In this document: positions 41,999-48,659 of the stretch, in pieces
Numbering within the stretch: the stretch's first letter is position 1
How the letters are laid out: each line of letters opens with the position of its first letter
Assembly: GCA_016871515.1 (NCBI GenBank)
Contig: VHDE01000025.1
Span: 1 to 56,922, forward strand
DNA length: 56,922 nt
Direction of reading: 5' to 3'
Origin: Verrucomicrobiota bacterium
Lineage (GTDB): Bacteria > Verrucomicrobiota > Verrucomicrobiia > Limisphaerales > SIBE01
Notes under the pieces: generated by a model
The model's database searches: none
The model's input: the letters and a program-made list of their open reading frames with translations, nothing else
Told to the model about the DNA's origin: nothing
Made by a program: the position numbers and the translations under genes

Positions 41999-43534
41999 AT
42001 GTACTCACCATCCAAAGAAGAATTCATCGCACTCGCGGCGCAGGGAAACCTGATTCCGGTAACGCGGCGGCTCCTCGCGGATTTCGAAACGCCCCTGTCG
42101 GCTTATCAGAAAATTCGCGGTCCGGGAGAAGCCTTTCTTTTCGAATCGGTTGAGGGCGGCGAACACCTGGGCCGTTATTCATTCGTCGGTTGCAACCCGC
42201 GCGCGATCATTCGGCAGACCGGTTCACGCGTTGAGTATATCGAGAACGGCAAGGTGATCGAGCAATTCAATGTCGGCCAACAGCCTTCATTGGACGCAGT
42301 GCCGTTTGTCCGCGATGGCCTCGCGGTGGTCGAGCGAGTCTTGAAAAAATATCGCGCCGTCTCTTTGCCGTTCCTGCCTCGTTTCACCGGTGGAGCGGTG
42401 GGTTTCATCGGCTACGAATTCATTCACGATGTGGAATCCGTGGTCCCGCGACCGCCCAAAGACGAACTGAATACACCGACTCTTTATTTTCTGATCGCGG
42501 ATCAGTTGCTGATTTTCGATCGCGTGGCACAGACGCTCACGGTTTTGGTCAATGCCGTCTTGGACGAAGCGGCGGATCCGGCCGAAGCGTACGAGAGTGC
42601 CACTGGAGAAATCGAGCGCATCACCTCTCTGCTCGAACAACCGTCGCAACATGTGGCCGTCACATTGCCGCAAGAGGTGCCATCCGTGCCGTTTCAATCC
42701 AACGTCGCCAAGGAAAAGTTTCTCGCGAATGTCCTAAAAGCCAAAGAGTACATTACCGCCGGCGATATCATTCAGGTTGTCGGATCGCAGCGCTTCTCAA
42801 CGCCCGTCAAATCCACACCTTTCGATGTTTATCGCGCGACCCGATCGATCAATCCCTCTCCGTACATGTTCCTGCTCGAACTGGACGGTTGCAGTCTCGT
42901 GGGAGCTTCGCCGGAAATTCATGTGCGCTGCGAAGATCGCAAAGTGGAAATCCGCCCCATTGCGGGCACGCGTCCGCGAGGCAAAACGCTCGAGCAGGAT
43001 CGGGTGAACGAAAAGGAGTTGCTGGCCGATCCGAAGGAACGCGCCGAGCATGTCATGCTGGTCGATCTCGCGCGCAACGATCTCGGCCGCGTTTGCGATT
43101 ACGGTTCGGTTCACGTCAAGGACCTGATGATCATCGAGCGGTACAGTCACGTCATGCACATCGTTTCGCAGGTGGAAGGCCGGCTCTCTGATGAGAAATC
43201 GCCTTATGACTTGATGCGAGCGACGTTTCCAGCCGGAACACTTTCGGGTGCGCCCAAAGTCCGGGCCATGCAAATTATTTCTGAATTAGAGCAAACGACC
43301 CGCGGACCATACGGCGGTTGCGTCGGTTATTTCTCGTTCAATGGCAATCTAGACTGTTGCATCACGATTCGGACGGCCCTGATCAAAGATGGCAAGGCTT
43401 GCGTGCAAGCCGGAGGCGGTTGGGTTAACGACTCGACACCGGAAGCGGAATTCCAGGAAACGGTGAACAAATCGAAAGCGATGCTCAAAGCGGTCGCGCT
43501 GGCGGAAAGTTTTACTCAAGGTGGACCTTTTTAG
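41999..43534 (+). CDS. trpE: Anthranilate synthase component I
   Basis: A 511-residue chorismate-binding enzyme; the ATG at 41999 gives the typical N-terminus (FIALAAQGNLIPVTRRLLAD). The tryptophan-binding LLES-type element appears as FLFESVEGGEHLGRYSFVG. Catalytic blocks: YITAGDIIQVVGSQRFSTP, INPSPYMFLLELDGCSLVGA, RPIAGTRPRGKTLEQD, HVMLVDLARNDLGRVCDYGS, FPAGTLSGAPKVRAMQII and the end QAGGGWVNDSTPEAEFQETV. It makes anthranilate with glutamine-derived ammonia supplied by TrpG, which is not in the window. Confidence 0.95.
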   Translation: MYSPSKEEFIALAAQGNLIPVTRRLLADFETPLSAYQKIRGPGEAFLFESVEGGEHLGRYSFVGCNPRAIIRQTGSRVEYIENGKVIEQFNVGQQPSLDAVPFVRDGLAVVERVLKKYRAVSLPFLPRFTGGAVGFIGYEFIHDVESVVPRPPKDELNTPTLYFLIADQLLIFDRVAQTLTVLVNAVLDEAADPAEAYESATGEIERITSLLEQPSQHVAVTLPQEVPSVPFQSNVAKEKFLANVLKAKEYITAGDIIQVVGSQRFSTPVKSTPFDVYRATRSINPSPYMFLLELDGCSLVGASPEIHVRCEDRKVEIRPIAGTRPRGKTLEQDRVNEKELLADPKERAEHVMLVDLARNDLGRVCDYGSVHVKDLMIIERYSHVMHIVSQVEGRLSDEKSPYDLMRATFPAGTLSGAPKVRAMQIISELEQTTRGPYGGCVGYFSFNGNLDCCITIRTALIKDGKACVQAGGGWVNDSTPEAEFQETVNKSKAMLKAVALAESFTQGGPF

Positions 43535-43572
43535 CTTTCACCCATACCGGGCGCTGGCTATTGTAAAATGCC

Positions 43573-43945
43573 ATGGACCTTCAGAGCGTCCTGGAACAGC
43601 GAGCCAAAGTTGAAGAGTTCCAACGCAAGCATCGCATTGGGCTGCTGACCCTACTCTTCACCGACCTTGTTAGTTCGACCAAGCTCAAACAGGAATTGGG
43701 AGACCGGCAAGCCGTAGCGTTGATTCAACGCCACCATGGACTGGTCCGCCAGATTCTGGGGCGATTCAAAGAAGGGGAGGAAATCGGCACCGCCGGCGAT
43801 TCCTTTTTTATCGTCTTCACCAGGCCGTCGGACGCAGTCCAATTCTCACTGCTGTTGCAGAATCGGCTGCGCGGAGAGTCCCAGCAGACGAGTCCACGAT
43901 TGCTGGATCGCGTGGGCATTCATATCGGTGAAGTGGTGGAACCTG
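43573..43945 (+). pseudogene. Class III adenylate/guanylate cyclase, truncated by a RAYT
   Basis: The first ~123 codons read as a normal nucleotide cyclase N-terminal half: LLTLLFTDLVSSTKLKQELG with metal Asp31, then EIGTAGDSFFIVFTRPSDAV with Asp76, and DRVGIHIGEVVE. Just after IGEVVE the homology stops and the reading frame runs into RAYT sequence, ending at a stop at 43963-43965. The second half of the cyclase fold (transition-state Asn/Arg) and any C-terminal domain are absent from the window. It is nonfunctional unless expressed as a fragment. Starts 39 bases after trpE. Confidence 0.75.
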
Positions 43946-43946
43946 T

Positions 43947-44849
43947 TTGCACGGGTATGTGCTGATGCCCAATCACTATCACCTGCTGATCGAGACGCCC
44001 GAAGCCAATCTGAGCCGAGTGGGGCAATGGCTCAATGTCAGTTATAGTGTTTGGTTTAATCGGCGGCACAGGCGCAGCGGGCATTTGTTCCAAGGCCGTT
44101 ATGCGGCGATTATCATTGAAGACGACCGGAATTTTCAGGAAGTCGGGCGTTACCTTCACCTCAATCCGGTCCGAGTCGCGCGCCTGAAGCTGGACAAACA
44201 GGCGCGAGCAGCCGGGCGGGTGGGAGCTGGAGTGTTGCCCGCGCCGCAATTGATCAAGGAACGGTTAACAATCCTGCGCGAATGGAAATGGAGTTCCTAT
44301 CAGGCTTACCTCGGGTTAGCCCCGGCCGGGGCTTGGTTGAGCACTCGCGTTTTGAGACCGATGAGCGGAGGCCGCACGGAGAAAGAGCAACGGAGAGCAT
44401 TCCAGAGATATGTCGAGGAGGCAGTGAGGCAGGGGACAGTAGAGAGCCCGTGGGAGCGCTTGGTTACGGGCGAGGTCCTGGGCACATTGGAATTCGCACG
44501 CCGACTGCGCAGCGAAGCCAGCGCCAACGAACGGGAACAAAGCGGCGCGCGGAAGCTGCGTCCTCAATTGAGCTGGGAGGAGGTCATTGGAGCGGTCGAG
44601 CGGGTTAAGGAAGAGAACTGGGAGGAGTTTCGAGACCGGCATGGAGATTGGGGGCGGGACATGGCGTTTTGGTTGGGCCGCCGGGCTGGGCGGCTGCGTC
44701 TCAAACAGATGGGTGAGCTGGCAGGTGGATTGGATTACGCGACGGTGGGCAGCGCGATCAGCCGTTTTGGGCGCCGGCTCAAAGCCGAGAAAGCCCTGGC
44801 GGCAAAACTGGCCGAAGCTCAGAAACATTTGTCAAATGCAGAGATGTGA
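43947..44849 (+). pseudogene. REP-associated tyrosine transposase (RAYT), N-terminally truncated
   Basis: An open frame of 300 codons that begins (TTG 43947) inside the Y1/RAYT domain at HGYVLMPNHYHLLIETPEAN; the first ~45 residues expected in family members are missing and replaced by the cyclase fragment. The HUH-type HYH, FNRRHRRSGHLFQGRYAAII, YLHLNPVRVARLKLDK and the catalytic Tyr region WKWSSYQAYLG are present. The C-terminus has the helical DNA-binding part (EVIGAVERVKEENWEEFRDR, GGLDYATVGSAISRFGRRLK). RAYTs mobilise REP hairpins. Possibly inactive, but most catalytic motifs are intact. Confidence 0.8.
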
Positions 44850-44883
44850 CCCTGCTTTCGGCTCGGACCCTACTTTCGGCTCG
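44848..44883. repeat. 18-bp tandem repeat after the RAYT
   Basis: GACCCTGCTTTCGGCTCG followed directly by GACCCTACTTTCGGCTCG (one mismatch). It begins at the RAYT stop codon and may be the end of the transposed unit. Confidence 0.6.
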
Positions 44884-44989
44884 CGCTTCTGGTTCCCGTG
44901 TCAGCAGGTCTGACCCTGTTATTCTGGCTTGGACGCATACTTGAGAGATTGGCAAGCGCCTCGGAACGAAGTATGGTGCACTGAGTTTC

Positions 44990-45187
44990 ATGAGTGAGAA
45001 TACTGCAGCCCTCCTTGAAGCGTTCGAGAAATTAGCGCCGAGCGAAAAGCTAGATTTTGCGAACGCGATTCTTCGGCGGTTGCCTCTCGTAGATTCCGGT
45101 GCGCTCGATGACGAAGATGTTGCGGCTGCCGGAGATATAATTGCCGCCATGCTGGACAAGGAAGAAGATGACGCCAATACGCGGTGA
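44990..45187 (+). CDS. Putative antitoxin partner of PemK-type toxin
   Basis: A 65-residue acidic protein (AALLEAFEKLAPSEKLDFAN, then DSGALDDEDVAAAGDIIAAM, LDKEEDD). Its stop overlaps the toxin start by 20 bases. No DNA-binding domain is obvious; the helical LxxLxxxEKLxF segment recalls the addiction-module small-protein type. Antitoxin role is inferred from position, size and charge. Confidence 0.7.
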   Translation: MSENTAALLEAFEKLAPSEKLDFANAILRRLPLVDSGALDDEDVAAAGDIIAAMLDKEEDDANTR

Positions 45188-45482
45188 AGTCTGGATGTTC
45201 GACTGCGAAATGGCCGAGAAAGTCCGTCCGGTTCTTATCTTGAGCGTCCCCTTCGGCAACACAGACCGTGCGGTTGTCACTGTTGTCTTTCACACGACGG
45301 CTCTCCGCGGTTCTCCATTTGAAGTGAACGTGAGCGTTCCATTCCTTCAGCGTGGAGCATTCGTTTGTCAGAGCATCGCGACCTATCCCACCGCTCGTGC
45401 TGTCCGAAGACTTGGGCGTCTTTCAAACGCCGACTTCGCGAACGTCGAGTCTGTTGTTTTCCGCTGGCTTGGGAAGCAATGA
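45168..45482 (+). CDS. PemK/MazF-family toxin-like endoribonuclease
   Basis: A 104-residue protein from the ATG at 45168. It begins MTPIRGEVWMFDCEMAEKVR and RPVLILSVPF, the N-terminal strand pair of the CcdB/PemK barrel, followed by TALRGSPFEVNVSV and QSIATYPTARAVRRLGRLSN. The Arg in RPVLIL corresponds to the active-site Arg of MazF-type RNases; the usual Thr/Ser in the QSI(A/T) segment is present as Ser. Known members cut mRNA at short motifs. Coupled to the small gene upstream. Confidence 0.82.
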   Translation: MTPIRGEVWMFDCEMAEKVRPVLILSVPFGNTDRAVVTVVFHTTALRGSPFEVNVSVPFLQRGAFVCQSIATYPTARAVRRLGRLSNADFANVESVVFRWLGKQ

Positions 45483-45534
45483 CGAAAAGACTTTATTCGT
45501 TTTGGAATTTCACCGCCTCAGGCAGCGCGAAAGA

Positions 45535-46671
45535 CTAATCTAACAATTCCTCTTCCCCAGTGTATTTCGCCACCGCCTCCGGATTTAGCTGCAAACCGAG
45601 ACCTGGCGCTTCTGGAATCGCTAGCATGCCGTCGGCATCCAGCTGCCAAGGTTCAGCGACAATTTCATCGATGAACGGTGAGCCGTTCAGGTGCTCGACC
45701 AAATCCGTATCCGGAAACGCCGAAGCCAATTGCAGATCAGCGGCGAGCCCTATGGCGGTGTTCCAACCATGCGGAATGAACCGCACACCGTTCTCCTTGG
45801 CCATCCAAGCAATCCGGCGCTCCTCGCTGATGCCACCGACCTTTGTGACGTCGGGTTGGACGACATCGAACGCACCGCCTTGCAACCAAGGCTGAAATGC
45901 CTGCCGGCGTGTTAGAACTTCACCGCCGGCAATCGGAACGGGGGAACGCCTGCGCAATTCCTTGTAGTCTTCGAGCGCGTCCGGCACGAGCGGTTCCTCG
46001 AACCACGTCACGTTGTAATCGGAAAGCATATCAGCGGTCCGCAGCGCCCATTTGTAATTCTGCGGCCAAAAGGCGTCGCTCGCTCCCGCGTCCACCATTA
46101 ACAACGCATCGTTCCCGACCGCTTCTCGGGCCGCATACACAATTGCTTCGTCCAACGTATGACCGTGTTTTCCGAACGGTCCCCATCCAATCTTGAACGC
46201 GTTGAAGCCTTGTTCCTTTATCTCACGCAGACGATCCGCGAGCGGTTCCGGTTGATCCATCAAGATCGAGGCATATGGCCTCACGCGGTCGCGGTAACGC
46301 CCGCCCAAAAGCCGTCCGATCGGTTGACCGGTCGCTTGGCCAAGCAAATCCCAGAGCGCGATGTCAATGCCGCTAATCGCATGCGTGATCGAGCCACCGC
46401 GTCCAAGCCAGAAGGTGTGTTGATGCAATTTCTCGCTGACCCGTTCCGGCTCGAGCGCATTTTCATCCCGATAAAGCGGCTCAAGAATCTTAAGCGCGGC
46501 GCGGACGAGATGATCGTTCGTGAAGACGCTGCCTAAACCTATCGAGCCTTCATCCGTATGAACGGCGATCAAGGTATGAACGCAATCATCCGGTTGCAAT
46601 TCGTTGCTCCAACCACCCTCGGGCGTAGCCCCGCGCAATCCTGCGCACTTGATTTCGCGTATTTTCACCAC
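45535..46671 (-). CDS. Enolase-superfamily (mandelate racemase/muconate cycloisomerase-like) enzyme
   Basis: A 378-residue protein with the N-terminal capping domain (1-~125) and a (beta/alpha)7 barrel. Metal ligands are seen in LLMVDAGASDAFW (Asp), VTWFEEPLV (Glu) and PIAGGEVL (Glu). The acid/base Lys in NAFKIGWGP lacks the second Lys of a KxK motif, and a His in FIPHGWNTAIG fits the His-Asp dyad of the mandelate racemase subgroup. It probably dehydrates or epimerises an acid sugar; the substrate is unknown. The stop is next to a convergent gene. Confidence 0.85.
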   Translation of the reverse strand: MVKIREIKCAGLRGATPEGGWSNELQPDDCVHTLIAVHTDEGSIGLGSVFTNDHLVRAALKILEPLYRDENALEPERVSEKLHQHTFWLGRGGSITHAISGIDIALWDLLGQATGQPIGRLLGGRYRDRVRPYASILMDQPEPLADRLREIKEQGFNAFKIGWGPFGKHGHTLDEAIVYAAREAVGNDALLMVDAGASDAFWPQNYKWALRTADMLSDYNVTWFEEPLVPDALEDYKELRRRSPVPIAGGEVLTRRQAFQPWLQGGAFDVVQPDVTKVGGISEERRIAWMAKENGVRFIPHGWNTAIGLAADLQLASAFPDTDLVEHLNGSPFIDEIVAEPWQLDADGMLAIPEAPGLGLQLNPEAVAKYTGEEELLD

Positions 46672-46755
46672 CGAATTGAGATACGCGACAGGCGAGGCTC
46701 GTCAACTCTTATCAGCGGGATGTGTATTGATGGTGGCGTTGGTTCCAAGAGTCAA

Positions 46756-46843
46756 AACGTTAAACAGGTTAAAGGGCGTTAAATGGTTTGAATGGTTAAA
46801 TCAATTTAACCCATGCAACCATTCAACCTTTTAACCATGTAGC
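46756..46843. repeat. Dispersed TTTAACC-type repeat with inverted arms (copy 2)
   Basis: GGTTTGAATGGTT pairs with AACCATTCAACC across AAATCAATTTAACCCATGC; flanking bases repeat TTAAC (GTTAAACAGGTTAAAG, TTTTAACCATG). It shares wording with 12956-12994. Confidence 0.6.
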
Positions 46844-46851
46844 CGTTTTTA

Positions 46852-48288
46852 TCACTTCCCCAACCGTTCCGGCGGCATCTGAAAAGCTCGGGCGCGGAAG
46901 AGGAAATCAACGATGTTTCCTTCATGCGGCTGCAGCCAGTCGAGCTTGATGGTGGGAATCGGACCGATGTTCAAGCGATCAATGTTCGTGGCGTCTTTGA
47001 GCTGGTCTTCCCATGCTTTGTTATTGGTGATCGCGGAAGCGACCAGCGTGCCGCCAATCTTCTCGATCATCTGCTCTTGCGGGCATTGCACGACGGTTAC
47101 GTAGGGGAACATGTATTCGGTGTTCGCAATCGCGCGGTCTGGCGAATCGCTGTGAATGACCCACGGCCGGAGATACGCGCAACGTTCCTTTTCGACGAGG
47201 CGCGAACCGAACTTTGGCGTGGTCATGTCCTCGACGCCGCTCTCCTTCATCTTTTCGAGAATTGACGCGTGGATGGCTTGCGCCTGTCCGGGAACAGTAA
47301 AGGCTGCGATTCCTGCCGTCGGATCATCCGGTGGTTTCACTTCAATCGGGCCGAGTTTCTCGGCCAAGGCTTGTGCAATTTCCTTGGTGTGTCTTGAAGC
47401 CCAAACTCCGGACGTGTTAATGCACCCGCGTCCGCTGTTTAGATAAACGCCATCCGCGATAATATCGATGTACTTCGGCCAATCCTCGACCACATCGTCG
47501 CCTAGCAGCACTTTGCTGAAACCAGGACCATGGACCTGAACGCGCGGATTGCCTTCGTAACGTTTCACGGTCTCCGTGCTGCCGAAGATTTTGACGCGAC
47601 GGACCCGATTGACGACTTCGGCCCCCATTTCACCGGCGCCGGGATAGACGCTGATCGCTTCGCTCGGGATGCCGGCTTCGAAGAACGCTGCGGCCATGCG
47701 ATACGGTGTCCAAGGTTCCTGCGGGCCTGGCTTCAACACCAAGCCGACTTGCATTGGAATGACGGGCAGCCAAAGCGTGTGGACGCCGGGGGAATTTGAA
47801 GGCAGGACCAAGCCTAGGACAGGCGATTGCGCTTGGTAGCTTACGACAACCCCGCGGCCTTCCGTGCCATACCCACGCGCCAGAATATCGAGGTCAAGCC
47901 CGCGCGTCAGGCAGTCGAGAATTCGGTCCATGTTCGAGAGCACGAAATGGTTCTTGGCCATGTTCGCCTTGCACATATGTTCGGGCAGGCCTGTGGATGC
48001 GGACTGCTGGCGGGCAAAATCGTCGGGCGATTGCGAGCCGTCACCCATCGGGAGCGTTGCATCTTTGTAAAGGTCGGCCGCCTTCTTCATCATCTTGATG
48101 AGATCGCGGCATGGGATTTCGCGGAGCCGGTCGCGGGCTCGCTGAGCGTGGCGGATGTCTTTGGCGAGCAGGCCGGGATTGGCCTGGCTGACTTTGGCCA
48201 AGGTTTCGCCGGTCACGAAGTGAACGACCTTGTCAACTTCCAGGCTTTCGTAAGGCTGGCCCCAGCGGAGAACCGGAATTTTTACCAT
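46852..48288 (-). CDS. Aldehyde dehydrogenase-superfamily protein, atypical
   Basis: A 478-residue protein; the ATG at 48288 is preferred (MVKIPVLRWGQPYESLEVDK). The fold is ALDH: LVLPSNSPGVHTLWLPVIPM for the NAD-binding strand, VKIFGSTETVKRYEGNPRVQ for the G-S-T-E loop, and the catalytic Cys in YLNSGRGCINTSGVWA. The segment that usually holds the general-base Glu (ELGGKS) reads VHGPGFSKVLLGDD with no Glu, so it may be an acyl- or ester-type reductase rather than a hydrolysing dehydrogenase. It is on the same strand as, and upstream of, the enolase-superfamily gene, 180 bases away. Confidence 0.83.
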   Translation of the reverse strand: MVKIPVLRWGQPYESLEVDKVVHFVTGETLAKVSQANPGLLAKDIRHAQRARDRLREIPCRDLIKMMKKAADLYKDATLPMGDGSQSPDDFARQQSASTGLPEHMCKANMAKNHFVLSNMDRILDCLTRGLDLDILARGYGTEGRGVVVSYQAQSPVLGLVLPSNSPGVHTLWLPVIPMQVGLVLKPGPQEPWTPYRMAAAFFEAGIPSEAISVYPGAGEMGAEVVNRVRRVKIFGSTETVKRYEGNPRVQVHGPGFSKVLLGDDVVEDWPKYIDIIADGVYLNSGRGCINTSGVWASRHTKEIAQALAEKLGPIEVKPPDDPTAGIAAFTVPGQAQAIHASILEKMKESGVEDMTTPKFGSRLVEKERCAYLRPWVIHSDSPDRAIANTEYMFPYVTVVQCPQEQMIEKIGGTLVASAITNNKAWEDQLKDATNIDRLNIGPIPTIKLDWLQPHEGNIVDFLFRARAFQMPPERLGK

Positions 48289-48659
48289 AGCAATCTCACT
48301 TTTTGCGGTCCGAATATGATTTTGTGTCGCGCCATTCATCCTGCTACAGGGGAGCAGATCAAGCAAATTTTTCCGCCGTGTTGAAAATGGGCCACGGACA
48401 ATGGAACGAAGAAATTAAACCGCGAATTGACGCGAATGAACGCGAATACTGATGGGCCTCAAGCCGATTCTATGCGTTATTGACAAGGCGACAAGGTGCG
48501 GGGAACGGTTGTCCAACGCGCGCCCTTTTCGGGATTCGCGATCATTCGCGGTTTTGCACTTCGGAATCCATTCCTTGCGAGTGGAGTTGGGCATTAAACT
48601 TCCACTAGCGTTACAGGCTTCGTTTTGCCTATTCTGCTCGCTCTGTTAGTTTTGTTCTT
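48289..48659. other. Intergenic region between divergent genes
   Basis: 371 bases. Around 48418-48450 it has the phrase AACCGCGAATTGACGCGAAT, then GAACGCGAAT, one of several dispersed short phrases (compare 9560-9585 on the other strand). No gene. It should hold the promoters of alaS and the ALDH gene. Confidence 0.5.

Noticed and set aside
44879..44989. Small gene between the RAYT and the antitoxin
   Set aside because: Short, repeat-bearing stretch with no start-coupled coding signal.
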